Source of the DNA: Corynebacterium genitalium ATCC 33030
Lineage (GTDB): Bacteria; Actinomycetota; Actinomycetes; Mycobacteriales; Mycobacteriaceae
Assembly (NCBI RefSeq): GCF_000143825.1
Contig: NZ_CM000961.1
Span: forward strand, 124,001-188,000
DNA length: 64,000 bases
Reading direction: 5' to 3'
Below are positions 34,638 through 44,906 of this stretch, piece by piece; position 1 is the first letter of the stretch, and the number at the start of each line of letters is the position of its first letter. The translations under genes and the position numbers were made by a program. The notes below the pieces were generated by a model that did no database searches, was not told the DNA's origin, and saw only the letters and a program-made list of their open reading frames with translations.

Positions 34638-37600
34638 CAACCGAGCTCGCCTGGAACAAGGCGGCATCACGCTGCAGGCAGACGACACTACTTACCCGCT
34701 GACTGCGGCTACCTTCACGCACCCTGTCCTGCCCGGCCGCACAATCGTCCGGCTGATCCCGGAGCCACTGCTGGAAGCAGAACGCCTCGCCTTAGAGGTG
34801 TCCGGGGTTGAGTTACAGGGAAGCACTCCGGTCGGCCACACGCGCCGAAAAGGGGTCGGGTTCCCGGCGTGGCCTATCCTCAACGATCCTGACAATGCCG
34901 AGCATGCGTTGAACCTCGTTGGCGACTTGGAGCGAACGATGCGTCGTGCACGTCCGAAGCCGGGCGCCACCAAGCGAGAGATCTTAGAGCTGACAGCATC
35001 GCTGGAGAACAGCGCCCCGCACTTTCTGCCGACGTTCCTAGAACAGGTTGCCCGCGTCTACTTGAGCGTGGGAAACAGCGCCTATGCCGCGCAAATGTTC
35101 GGTAGGGCGCGTGAAGCCGAACGCCGCTACGCGCTACCTATCGACGAGCAGCGCCACCGCGACGTCCTGATGGAGTTCGCGTACGCTGGCGCCATCAGTG
35201 CGAAAGCGCTCTCTGCTGAGGCTCAAAGCCTCTCCGAACGGTTAGAGCCGGCTGACGCTTACGAGACGTTCCGCACCTTGTGCGTGGAACGCATCCGCGG
35301 TGGTCTGACTCCCTACTCCGGAATGAAGAAGGACCTGGCGAAACTAGCGAAAGCAGCTGGACTGAAACCAGCCGACGAAGAAGTCCGCATCGTCTCCGAA
35401 CTGCTGCGGATCGGTTCCATCGAGCGCGCGAATGAGAGCTTTTGGAAGAACTACAAATCAGCGATCCGCAAGGCTGCAGCGAAGGACGAGGAGCTGCGCG
35501 CCGTCCTGCTGACGCTGGCACCGGAAGAAGCGAAGAATGACAACTGGCTGGAGCTTCTCGACGCCTCCGGGGCACTCGAACTAGTCAAACATGGCAACCA
35601 TCCAGAGTTCGTGCCCCTCATTGTGTCATTCGCCTCCAGGCACAGGTGGGGGTGGTGGGATTATCAAGAACCGAGCACGAAGCTGGCGCAGGTACTTGCT
35701 GACATTCTTCCGCACGCAGGATGCACCTCCGTGACGTTGTGCAGTCGCACAATCACTGAGATGCGTGCCGCAGCGCTCGAACAGTTGGCAGTTCACGACG
35801 TTGCGGTCGAGGTAAACGATGCTGACGCCAATACCTCCATCGATGTGAAGGCATGGGCAGACAGCGACGATCGTGCCCCCTTGCCGCACCTGGCCGCCCA
35901 TGAGGATTTACGGAAATATCTCATCAACGGCATAGAGCGTGCGCTCACGTCCCCGGACGTTGTGACGATTGTGTCCACCGACCCCGACCTTCGTCCCGTC
36001 TTAATCGAAATGCTCACTGAGCAGGTTGAACTACTTGAGTCGGCCCCGCCGACGGTTGACAGGCTGACCGCGGTGACCTCATTCGTCCGTCACTTCGAGT
36101 TCATTGCTGATGCGGAGGTGCAAGCCTTGCTGGACCGTGTGCGGGCCTATCACAGCGATCTCGCCGAAGTGCTCGCCGAGACTCTGCGCCGCGGTTTGCT
36201 CGATGAGTTGGGCTGGCCAGAATTCGAGGAGGCGTACAAAAACAACACCGCTGGCAACGGTCGCCATGGGGCACGGCTGCAAGAGTGCTGGCCGGGTGTC
36301 GTGGCATACAACGACAGCAAGGCCACGTATGTGTGCGGACGCACGAGCCACGACATCCAGAATTGGACCGGCGCATCCATATACGGTGTGACTGAAGTCG
36401 AGGGGCAGTTCGCGATCATGGATCATGACTTCTCCACGGGAAAGAATTACGTCAACTGGTCTAGTTCTGGCGAGCGGCTCGTGGCCCGGACACGTCAATC
36501 CTGGTTCCACGATCCGGATGAATCTATTCCCGTTCCCGGTGGGCGGCTTGTCGACGCGAGTACGATCATTCGCCCTGACCGATCAACGTGGAGCGACGGC
36601 AGCAAGCAGTTCTTCAACGAGGGAGACCGCTTTTGGATGGTCCAAGACAACCGCAAGACCGTCAAGGTCGTTGAGATTGATCCGAAAACCGGCGCCAAGG
36701 GCCGCGAATCCTTACCGGATTGGTTCGAGGAACAACGCCGCCGCCACCCCGATCTCGTCTTTGACCCGACTCGTTCGCAGCTGCGACCCGTCACCGACGA
36801 GACCACGGGTTCACTCTTCTCAACTGCGGACGGCTATCACAGAAGCGCCGTGTTCTATCGGCCGGATGATCCGCATGTCCAGCTCGTCATCGATGCCGAC
36901 GGCGCCGAGTATCACGTGACCGGCACGTACGCTCCCCTAGTACGCGGTGTCATTCGCTTACCCGACGGGCAACCTCGTGTTCTTGCCGGAAACGGCCGCA
37001 CCATATATCTCCTCGACCCGGATGACCTCATGCCCACGGTTCACCATGGAATCGGCTTCGAAACACCCCTGTGGTGGCATCACGCAGTTCCGCGTGACCC
37101 CGAACTCAGTGCACGGTTACGCCAGATCACTGCAGAGGAGCTACGCCCGCTGATCGAGCGTATCTCGGCGCCTGGCCTCCCTATTACCGTGTTCCACGAG
37201 GCGGTCTCCACGCTGCTCGGGCTGCCCAACTCTGCGGTACGCGATGCCGTCGCCAAGCATGCCGATGCTTTGGTGCACTCGTGGCCGGGCTGGGCCACCT
37301 CAGCCCCGACCCCCGCACTTCTGGACGCTCCAACGCTGAAGCACCACCTGCGCGTGCTCACGTCGGCAATGCACACGCACTTGACCAAGTTCGACGTCAT
37401 GTCCATTTGGCGCGACACAGCAACGCTCGGGTTGCATGACCGCGAGCTGCCCAAGCACGCCCAAAAAGATCGCCTTCCTAGTCTGCGGCACTCGTGGGGC
37501 GATTTGCTGGGCAACACCGATGCGCTTCTCGCTCTCGCCGCTATTCCGGGCCGCACCGCTGGCGAGATCCGGGCCCTGAAGGAGCTGTGGTCCGTGCTGC

Positions 37601-39225
37601 GCGAATCCGGCCTTGTGGGCGCCGATAATCTGTTTGTTGATGTCCTGCAAATACCTGACGGGTTTGACCCGTTCCTCCACGTCGCTCCCCCGCGGACACT
37701 GGAGATTGACCATGGCATCGACACGATCACCCTGTTGCGTGCTGATTCCGGCAAGCCCGTGGCCCGCAGAGGGCGCACGTTCACGCTGCTGGAACGGCGC
37801 GAGATCGCGCCAGGGCACACAGATCTTGAACCACTCTTTGATGCACTAATGGAGCGTGTGAGGGCCAACGGACCCCAACCGTGGTCACCGGAACCGGGCG
37901 AGGCGTTCGCCGCCGCCAGCGGAGTATCGGTGACCGATGCGCACCTGATCATGGCCGGCTTCCCCAACTTTGCTGATTTTGAAGACAACTACCTGCCAAA
38001 AGAGTTGCGCACAGCACTAGGCCTTAAAGTCCAAGAAGCGCTGGATACGAAAAGAAGGCTGCAAGAAGTCAACGAGCACTTCTTGGCTGTGCTTACTGCC
38101 GGTGTCCCCGAAGACCCAACTGAACTGCTGGAGCATGGACTGGACAGCCAGACTATGGCGGCACGCTGGCCCGGGCACCCTCCTGCCCCCGAACAGCTCC
38201 ACGCTGACACTTCTGCCCGCGAAAAGCCCGCCGCTACTTTGGCCGACCGCAGACCGAAGTCTATGTGGAATACCACCTTCAGAGATGTCATCGCGGGCAA
38301 GCACGACAAGAGGTTCTGGGGCGAGGAGGTGGCTATGCTGCTCTGGATCGCCAACGATGTGGGCCTGTCCGACCCACTTCGCATCGCTTTGGCGGACTAC
38401 GCCGAGGAGTTGGCGCAGTCCCCCGCTGGCCTGGACTCCGTTCACCTCGGCCGCATTCGCGATTACGCCCATGTTCGCCAGCGTCTCGGACTTCCCGGCC
38501 CGGAGGAGGCGAGCATCGGATCGCAACAGCAAAAGGCAGGACGGTTCCGCGTCGAATCCAATCGCTGGCAAGACAGTTTGCACGCGGATTTGAGCGACAT
38601 CACTGACCCGGACGATCCCGATCTGAACTTGGCGCGCCAGTGGGGTATCGCGTTCGGCGGTGACGTCCAGACGCTTGCAGCGGTCGATGTGCGGTTGTCG
38701 GGCGGGCTGTCCGCGTATGCGCAGTGGCTGCGTGAACACGGTGAGGGGGATCCTCACGATCCGCTCGTCGTTGTGCCTGAGCTTGTTGCCGACGCCGCCG
38801 CAGAGCTGAGCGTCAGTGAGGACGCCGCGCGGTACTACCTGCAATTGATTGCGTGGCCAGACCCGACCGACGCGAACGTGCGCCGTTGGAACAACTGGAA
38901 GAAAGCCGACATCACCCGCGCGGGCAAAGAACTCGCTGCGGTAGACCTCGTCTTAGAAGCGAAGCGGACTCGCTCTGGACGCAACTTCTTCTTGCCGGGC
39001 GGATGGCTTGAAGCCGCTCCCCCGCACGTGCCGCTGGAGCTGTGGAAGAAGGAGGCTTTCGGCATGGCCGTCTTGCCTGACTTCACCAAACCCCGGCCAA
39101 TGCTGGGAGTGGCCGTGGCGCCCCTTCCGCCCACGTTGTGGCTCCCAGCGTGCTGGGAACGCTCCCGTGGTGATGACACACCGCAGTTCGGCGATCTGGA
39201 AACCACCCGGAGGACGCGCCAATGA
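34630..39225 (+). CDS. Giant MoxR-VWA-associated protein, copy 1
   Basis: This 1531-residue protein has no signal peptide or membrane helix. It opens with a beta-rich segment (LEQGGITLQADDTTYPL), then a long helical stretch of TPR-like appearance (about 130-300; YAAQMFGRAREAERRYALPI). A central region (about 550-820) is rich in short beta strands with Trp, Gly and Asp turns and could be a beta-propeller, and a helical C-terminal half follows. The most conserved block is SEDAARYYLQL then PDPTDANVRRWNNWKKADI (about 1395-1430). AGGGAGG before ATG 34630 fixes the start. Similar proteins occur beside MoxR/VWA/SWIM genes in other actinobacteria, from memory. It probably is the substrate or scaffold of the ATPase; function unknown. 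Confidence 0.75.
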   Translation: MSDNRARLEQGGITLQADDTTYPLTAATFTHPVLPGRTIVRLIPEPLLEAERLALEVSGVELQGSTPVGHTRRKGVGFPAWPILNDPDNAEHALNLVGDLERTMRRARPKPGATKREILELTASLENSAPHFLPTFLEQVARVYLSVGNSAYAAQMFGRAREAERRYALPIDEQRHRDVLMEFAYAGAISAKALSAEAQSLSERLEPADAYETFRTLCVERIRGGLTPYSGMKKDLAKLAKAAGLKPADEEVRIVSELLRIGSIERANESFWKNYKSAIRKAAAKDEELRAVLLTLAPEEAKNDNWLELLDASGALELVKHGNHPEFVPLIVSFASRHRWGWWDYQEPSTKLAQVLADILPHAGCTSVTLCSRTITEMRAAALEQLAVHDVAVEVNDADANTSIDVKAWADSDDRAPLPHLAAHEDLRKYLINGIERALTSPDVVTIVSTDPDLRPVLIEMLTEQVELLESAPPTVDRLTAVTSFVRHFEFIADAEVQALLDRVRAYHSDLAEVLAETLRRGLLDELGWPEFEEAYKNNTAGNGRHGARLQECWPGVVAYNDSKATYVCGRTSHDIQNWTGASIYGVTEVEGQFAIMDHDFSTGKNYVNWSSSGERLVARTRQSWFHDPDESIPVPGGRLVDASTIIRPDRSTWSDGSKQFFNEGDRFWMVQDNRKTVKVVEIDPKTGAKGRESLPDWFEEQRRRHPDLVFDPTRSQLRPVTDETTGSLFSTADGYHRSAVFYRPDDPHVQLVIDADGAEYHVTGTYAPLVRGVIRLPDGQPRVLAGNGRTIYLLDPDDLMPTVHHGIGFETPLWWHHAVPRDPELSARLRQITAEELRPLIERISAPGLPITVFHEAVSTLLGLPNSAVRDAVAKHADALVHSWPGWATSAPTPALLDAPTLKHHLRVLTSAMHTHLTKFDVMSIWRDTATLGLHDRELPKHAQKDRLPSLRHSWGDLLGNTDALLALAAIPGRTAGEIRALKELWSVLRESGLVGADNLFVDVLQIPDGFDPFLHVAPPRTLEIDHGIDTITLLRADSGKPVARRGRTFTLLERREIAPGHTDLEPLFDALMERVRANGPQPWSPEPGEAFAAASGVSVTDAHLIMAGFPNFADFEDNYLPKELRTALGLKVQEALDTKRRLQEVNEHFLAVLTAGVPEDPTELLEHGLDSQTMAARWPGHPPAPEQLHADTSAREKPAATLADRRPKSMWNTTFRDVIAGKHDKRFWGEEVAMLLWIANDVGLSDPLRIALADYAEELAQSPAGLDSVHLGRIRDYAHVRQRLGLPGPEEASIGSQQQKAGRFRVESNRWQDSLHADLSDITDPDDPDLNLARQWGIAFGGDVQTLAAVDVRLSGGLSAYAQWLREHGEGDPHDPLVVVPELVADAAAELSVSEDAARYYLQLIAWPDPTDANVRRWNNWKKADITRAGKELAAVDLVLEAKRTRSGRNFFLPGGWLEAAPPHVPLELWKKEAFGMAVLPDFTKPRPMLGVAVAPLPPTLWLPACWERSRGDDTPQFGDLETTRRTRQ

Positions 39226-42200
39226 CGCAACCCAGTGCAGTCCGCCTTGAACAGGGCGGCATCACAATCGATGCAACGGACACGTCCGTACCGCTCGTCG
39301 CGGCGAGCTACACCCACCCGGCGCTGCCGAACCGCACCATCGTCCGGCTCGTCCCAGAGGCTCTAGTGAAAGCTGAGGATCTCGCCCTCGGTGTCACCGG
39401 ACTCATCCCCCGCGACCGAGTCAACGTCGGCCACATCCGCCGCCGGGCGATCGGTTTTCCGGCCTGGCCGATTCTCACCGACCCAGCCAACGCGCACCAC
39501 GCGCTGAATTTGATCACCGATCTTGAGCGGGCCGGCCGATACGCGCACACGAAACCAAAGCGTTTCAAAGAGATCGTCGACGAACTGGCGACCAAGCTGG
39601 ACAACAGTGCGCCGCACTTCCTACCCACGTTCCTGGAAGAGGCCGGGCGAATCTGCATCGCGGCCGAGAACCCCCGGTTCGCAGCGCAAATGTTCACGCT
39701 CGCACGCGATGCAGAAAAGCGCCACCGGCTGCCTATCGACGAAGAGCGCCACCTCGAAGCCGTGATGGAATTCGCCTACGCGGGTGCGATGAACACCAAG
39801 GAGCTCAGCAACGAAGCGAAACGTCTCGCAGAAAGCATGGAGCCGGCCGAGGCGTACCAGACCTACCGCACGTTGTGCGTGGAACGGGTGCGCGGTGGTC
39901 TCACACCGCATGCCGGAATGAAAAAAGAGTTGGCCAAGCTCGCCTCCGCTGCCGGATTGGATCCGGCAGCGGAAGAGCGCACCATCGCCAAGGAGATGCT
40001 CCGGGCAGCATCAATCCAGTACGCCGGCGCGCATTTTTGGAAGAACTACGAGAAAGCGATTTGCCAGGCTGTCGCGGAAGAGGACGACCTAGTAGACCGT
40101 CTCCTTTCGCTCACTCCCTACGGTGTGGACACCGACGTGTGGTTGAACCTGCTGAGCAAGACAGGAGCGCTCGACAAGGTCAAAGAAGGCAACCACCCCG
40201 ACTTCGTCCCGCGCATTCTGTGGTTTGAATCCATCCTGCGGGACTGGCCCCCGACCGAATCTGAGGACCTAGCGTCGGTGCTGGCCGACATCCTGCCGCA
40301 CGCCGGGCTGAAGGAGGTGCCGTTTCCCCACGACCGGCTGAGCTATCTTCCCGCCGCCGTAGTCGAGCAAGTTGCCGCCTCCGGCATCCCCTTCGCCTTC
40401 TCTCATCACGAACAGGCTGAATACATTGCTCTCGGGAGGTGGGCCCGCCGACCGGATCGGGAACCCCTGCCCCATCTCGCTGCAGACGAGTCACTGCGCG
40501 AAGACATGATCGAAGGAATTACCGCCTGCCTGGCCTACCCCGAGATAGTGGACACGCTCGCCTCCGATCCGCACCTTCGCCCCTTGGTGCTGGAACTGCT
40601 CGGTGAGCGCGTCGAAAAGCTTGAAACTGGTATCCCGCCAGTCGAACTGCTGACACGTATCACCGGGTTCGTCCGGGGTTTTGAGCACGTCAATGACCCT
40701 GAAATCCAATCGCTCCTCGACCGAGTCCGGGTCATCCACCGCGACCCGGCCGTACCGCTGGCCGAGTCACTGCGCCGCGGCTTGCCCGACGAACTCGGCT
40801 GGCCTGAGCTGGAACAGGCCCAGAAAGACTATGGGGAGTGCAGACAACTTTCCACGTGGCTTGACTCCAGCGATTGTTGGCCCGGTGTCATTGTGGAGAA
40901 CAGATCTGGCATCACATACCTGCGCGGCCGAACCTCCACCACGATCCCAAATTGGACCGGTAACAGCATTTTCGACGTGAAGGAAGTCGACGGCCAGTTC
41001 GGGCTGGCGACGTATCACGATAACAACCCCCGGGTGTGGTGGCCCGAGGCCCCGAAGGGCATGTCGAGCAACCTGAAACACTTTGATAGCCAATGGTTGA
41101 ACGTCTCCGTGCCGGTACCCGGCGGGCGGTTGTTCGCCGAGGGAGTGATCATGCGCCCCGGTCAATCGACGTGGGCCAGGGGCAGCGAGCACTTCTTTGT
41201 GGATGGTGAGCGAGTATGGCTGGTCACGGACGAAAAGGTGCTGGAGATTGACCCAAACACCGGTGCGACAGGGCGCGCCTCTTTACCTGACTGGATGGAG
41301 GGGCAACGCCGCCGTCACCCAGACCTTGTGCTCGATCCGCAGCGTTCGCAGCATCGCCCGGTGACAGATGTGACGGCCGATTCGCCCTTTTCCACTGCGG
41401 CAGGCTATCACCGGCACGCGGTGTTCACTCGCCCAGATGACCCGGACTTCTGCCTGATCGTGGACGCAGACGGAACCGAATACACCGTCACCGGTGCCTC
41501 CGCCAGAGTTGCGCAGGGCACTTTGCGCCGCCCAGGCGGGGGTACTTGGATTCTTTCCACATGGGCTTCGGACCCGGCAGTTGTAGACCCAGACGATCTC
41601 GCGCCGATCCCGCTGCGCGGCACCGATTCCGACTGCGCTATGTGGTGGCACCACACTCGCGTACGCGAACAGGAGGTAAGCGACCGTTTGCGGTCGATCA
41701 CCGCCGACGACGTGCGCCCGCTGATTGACCACGCGCACGCCGAGCAAGCTGCGAGGGTCACCGAGAAGCTGTGCACAGCGGTCGGCGACCTGCTTGGTCT
41801 GGAAGATCCGGTACTGCGCTATGCCATCGCGTGCGTTGTTCATGACGTGACTAACTCCTGGCCGCAGCCGGACGCGGAGACACAGGCAGAAACATTGACA
41901 CCGGCCCCGACCTTTGCGGAGCACCGGCACGTTGTTGATCCCGTCAAACGGTTTAAGCTGGATGCCTTCGATGCCGTTGACATTTGGAAAGGCGCGTCGG
42001 AGCTGGGGCTGCACGACCGTCACGTATCCACAAAACCGCAATTCGACTACCGCCGTCATGGCAGCAGCGACTGGATGCACCTGCTCGGTTTCGGCGATGC
42101 TTTGCTCGCCCTCGCGGCGATCCCCGGCCGGACTGCAGAAGAAGTCCAGGGGTTGAAGGAACTATGGACGGTGATGCGTGACGCAGGTGTTCTGGGAGCA

Positions 42201-43808
42201 GAGAACCTCGTGGTGGAGACGTATCAAAGCATCCCGTACCCGGCAAGCCGGGACAAGCAACTACCGCCTCAGTCGAAGAACCTTCTCTCGCCCTTCACGC
42301 GTGACGAGGTGATTGTTCGGGCTGCGGGCAGCGAACCTGTGACGGCGGGTGGTCAAGCGGTTCCGCTGAAGGATCGTGCGGAGATCCCTGCCTCGCGCAC
42401 CGATCTTGAGCCGGTTTTCGATGCTCTGCTTGAGCGGATCAGTGCCGAGGGCCCGCTGCCGTGGTCGCCGGAGCCAGGCGAAGCTTTCGCCGCCGCCACT
42501 GGATCGCCGCTGGCGGATGCGCACTTGATCATGGCCGGGTTTCCCAACTTCCGCGCACTTGAGGTCAACTTCCTGTCGAAGGAACTGCGCACCGCCATGG
42601 GGTTGAAGGTGGATGAAGCGAAGCTCGCCCGGGAGCGGCTGTGGGACCAAAGCGAGCAATTCCTTGGTGTGTTGGCTGCGGGTGTGCCCGAAGATGCCAG
42701 CACACTGCTTGACGACGGTTTGGACACCGCATCCATGGCCCAGTTCTGGTCCCAACACGGACCCGCTTACCTTCCTGCGCTGCCACCCCACATCGCGGAC
42801 CGGAAACCGAAGACGCTACCGGAAGAGGTGACGCAGCGCGTGGTCGCTGGCCGGCACGCGGACGGCGACGACTCGGAGACCGCGTGGGCTGAGGAGATGG
42901 CCGCCCTTTTCTGGGTAGCGAGCGAGCTGGATCTTTCTGACCCGCTGCGTCCCGTGCTAGCGGACTACGCTGAACGGTTGCACGCGAACCCGAGGGGAAT
43001 CGACCACGTAATGATCGGTGTCGCCTGGGGCGACAAGTCCTGCAGCAAGCTGCGCCGCGCCATCGGTGTGCCGGAGAGGGTGCCCGGCGATGAGAGCCAC
43101 AAGACCATCCAGTCGGGTCGATTCACCCTGTTCCAGGAGTCCTCGTCAGACTGGGTGTACCTCGACTTCACCGGAATCACCGACCCGGCTGACCCCGACT
43201 TGGCAGTGGCACGTGAGTGGGCCAGGGACTTGAGGGACTCCGAGCGGAGGTTGGTTGTCCAGGCGGCCGTCTACCATGTGCGCGGGGCTCTGACTGCCTT
43301 CGCCGAGTGGCTGCGGCAACCGGGCGACGGCGAGCCGCGCGACCCTCTCGTCTCCGCGCCTGGCCTGGTGGCGGAGGCGGCTGCTGCACTGGGCGTCAGC
43401 GAGGATGCCGCCCGCTACTACCTGCAATTGCTGGCATGGCCGGATCCCACAGACGCCAACGTGCGCCGCTGGAACAACTGGAAGAAGGCCGACATCACCC
43501 GCGCGGGTGATGAGCTGGTCGCCGCCGATGTCGTTGTGGCCGGGAAACGGCCCCGTTCAGGGCGCAGTTTCTTCCTCATGGGCGGCTGGATCGATGCGAC
43601 TGCTCCGGAGTTGCCCATCGAGCTGTGGAAGCTCAGTGCGTTCGCCATCGAGCCGACGGGATACCGTGGCGTGTACGAACCCCAGTTGGGTATTCCGGTG
43701 GCACCGCTGCCGCCGCCGGATTGGTTCGCCGCGTGCTGGGAGCGCTCGCAAGGTGAGGATGCACCGCGTTTCGCCGAACTGGAAACCACCCGAAGGAGAC
43801 GCCGATGA
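39222..43808 (+). CDS. Giant MoxR-VWA-associated protein, copy 2 (tandem paralogue)
   Basis: This 1528-residue protein is collinear with the preceding gene over its whole length: LEQGGITIDATDTSVPL at the start, NSAPHFLPTFLE, CVERVRGGLTP, SWNNWKK-type C-terminal block (SEDAARYYLQLLAWPDPTD and following) and the same FFL-GGW ending. In the C-terminal block 36 of about 37 residues match, while the N-terminal and central parts differ much more. No internal stop or frameshift is visible, so both copies appear used. The start overlaps the upstream stop (ATGA), as does its stop with the MoxR gene. The two could form a heteromer or recognise different partners. Confidence 0.75.
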   Translation: MTQPSAVRLEQGGITIDATDTSVPLVAASYTHPALPNRTIVRLVPEALVKAEDLALGVTGLIPRDRVNVGHIRRRAIGFPAWPILTDPANAHHALNLITDLERAGRYAHTKPKRFKEIVDELATKLDNSAPHFLPTFLEEAGRICIAAENPRFAAQMFTLARDAEKRHRLPIDEERHLEAVMEFAYAGAMNTKELSNEAKRLAESMEPAEAYQTYRTLCVERVRGGLTPHAGMKKELAKLASAAGLDPAAEERTIAKEMLRAASIQYAGAHFWKNYEKAICQAVAEEDDLVDRLLSLTPYGVDTDVWLNLLSKTGALDKVKEGNHPDFVPRILWFESILRDWPPTESEDLASVLADILPHAGLKEVPFPHDRLSYLPAAVVEQVAASGIPFAFSHHEQAEYIALGRWARRPDREPLPHLAADESLREDMIEGITACLAYPEIVDTLASDPHLRPLVLELLGERVEKLETGIPPVELLTRITGFVRGFEHVNDPEIQSLLDRVRVIHRDPAVPLAESLRRGLPDELGWPELEQAQKDYGECRQLSTWLDSSDCWPGVIVENRSGITYLRGRTSTTIPNWTGNSIFDVKEVDGQFGLATYHDNNPRVWWPEAPKGMSSNLKHFDSQWLNVSVPVPGGRLFAEGVIMRPGQSTWARGSEHFFVDGERVWLVTDEKVLEIDPNTGATGRASLPDWMEGQRRRHPDLVLDPQRSQHRPVTDVTADSPFSTAAGYHRHAVFTRPDDPDFCLIVDADGTEYTVTGASARVAQGTLRRPGGGTWILSTWASDPAVVDPDDLAPIPLRGTDSDCAMWWHHTRVREQEVSDRLRSITADDVRPLIDHAHAEQAARVTEKLCTAVGDLLGLEDPVLRYAIACVVHDVTNSWPQPDAETQAETLTPAPTFAEHRHVVDPVKRFKLDAFDAVDIWKGASELGLHDRHVSTKPQFDYRRHGSSDWMHLLGFGDALLALAAIPGRTAEEVQGLKELWTVMRDAGVLGAENLVVETYQSIPYPASRDKQLPPQSKNLLSPFTRDEVIVRAAGSEPVTAGGQAVPLKDRAEIPASRTDLEPVFDALLERISAEGPLPWSPEPGEAFAAATGSPLADAHLIMAGFPNFRALEVNFLSKELRTAMGLKVDEAKLARERLWDQSEQFLGVLAAGVPEDASTLLDDGLDTASMAQFWSQHGPAYLPALPPHIADRKPKTLPEEVTQRVVAGRHADGDDSETAWAEEMAALFWVASELDLSDPLRPVLADYAERLHANPRGIDHVMIGVAWGDKSCSKLRRAIGVPERVPGDESHKTIQSGRFTLFQESSSDWVYLDFTGITDPADPDLAVAREWARDLRDSERRLVVQAAVYHVRGALTAFAEWLRQPGDGEPRDPLVSAPGLVAEAAAALGVSEDAARYYLQLLAWPDPTDANVRRWNNWKKADITRAGDELVAADVVVAGKRPRSGRSFFLMGGWIDATAPELPIELWKLSAFAIEPTGYRGVYEPQLGIPVAPLPPPDWFAACWERSQGEDAPRFAELETTRRRRR

Positions 43809-44905
43809 CGCAACAGGTCGTGCTCGCTGAAGAGCGCTACGCCAAAGAATTGGAGTTTCTGGAGCGCTGGGACACCGGCACGCGTCCGCCGGGGTGGCGG
43901 CTCACGCCGCGTGCCGTGGTCACGTTCATCATGGGCGGGGCCGATTTGAAGGCCGGCCGCTCGAAACTGACCATTGCGCCGAAATATGTGGGCGATCCCG
44001 CACTTGTGGAACGCTGCGTGATCACACTCGCCGGCTCGCGCGGACTCATGCTCGTCGGTGAGCCCGGCACCGCCAAGTCCATGCTCTCGGAGCTGCTGTC
44101 GGCCGCGATCTGCGGAACCTCCGCGCTGGTCGTGCAGGGCACCGCCGGCACGACCGAGGATCAGCTGCGCTATGGCTGGAACTACGCCATGCTGCTGGGC
44201 CAGGGGCCGACGCGGGAGGCGCTGGTGCCCAGCCCTGTGATGCGCGCCATGGAGCAAGGCCAGATCGCCCGGATCGAGGAGATCACCCGCTGCCTGCCGG
44301 AGGTCCAGGACTCGCTAGTGTCGCTGCTGTCGGAGCGCCGCATCGCTGTCCCCGAGCTCGGGGATATGTCCGTCGCCGCGACCGAAGGGTTCGGTCTCAT
44401 CGGCACAGCGAACTTGCGCGACCGAGGGGTGTCTGAGATGAGTGCTGCTCTGAAGCGCCGCTTCAGTTTTGAGACGGTCCACCCGATCGCCGACCTGGAC
44501 GCCGAAGTCGCCCTCGTGACAGCCCAAACAAAGCGGGCGCTGGAGACTGCGCAGATCGACACGCCTGTCGACGATGTCGTGGTGGAAGTGCTGGTCACCG
44601 CGTTCCGCGACTTGCGCGCCGGTGTGAGCCGCGAAGGGTGGCCCGTGGAAAAGCCCACCACGGTTCTCTCCACCGCAGAAGCTGTGTCCGTGAGCACCTC
44701 GATCGCCTTGTCGGCCGCCTACTTCCCCGCCCGCAGCGACGGTTTGCGCGACCTGGCCGGCCACCTGCTCGGCGTCGTCCTCAAAGATGACCCCGCTGAC
44801 GCTGACCGTTTGCGCGGCTACTGGGATGCGGTTGTCCACCGCCGGGCCGAGGAGGGTGCCGCTCCGTGGCGCACCCTGTGGGACCAGCGCGAAGAACTCG
44901 CCTGA
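43805..44905 (+). CDS. MoxR-family AAA+ ATPase
   Basis: This 366-residue ATPase has P-loop GEPGTAKS (85-92), a Walker B region IARIEEITRC (154-163) in which the usual Asp is Glu (EE 158-159), sensor 1 at GTANLRDRG, and an arginine-finger segment LKRRFSFE. MoxR ATPases work with VWA proteins as chaperones that insert metals or remodel large complexes. It matches E. coli YehL in context. Its start overlaps the second giant gene, and one base separates its stop from the DUF5682-VWA gene. It is the probable motor of this six-gene system. Confidence 0.88.
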   Translation: MTQQVVLAEERYAKELEFLERWDTGTRPPGWRLTPRAVVTFIMGGADLKAGRSKLTIAPKYVGDPALVERCVITLAGSRGLMLVGEPGTAKSMLSELLSAAICGTSALVVQGTAGTTEDQLRYGWNYAMLLGQGPTREALVPSPVMRAMEQGQIARIEEITRCLPEVQDSLVSLLSERRIAVPELGDMSVAATEGFGLIGTANLRDRGVSEMSAALKRRFSFETVHPIADLDAEVALVTAQTKRALETAQIDTPVDDVVVEVLVTAFRDLRAGVSREGWPVEKPTTVLSTAEAVSVSTSIALSAAYFPARSDGLRDLAGHLLGVVLKDDPADADRLRGYWDAVVHRRAEEGAAPWRTLWDQREELA

Positions 44906-44906
44906 T

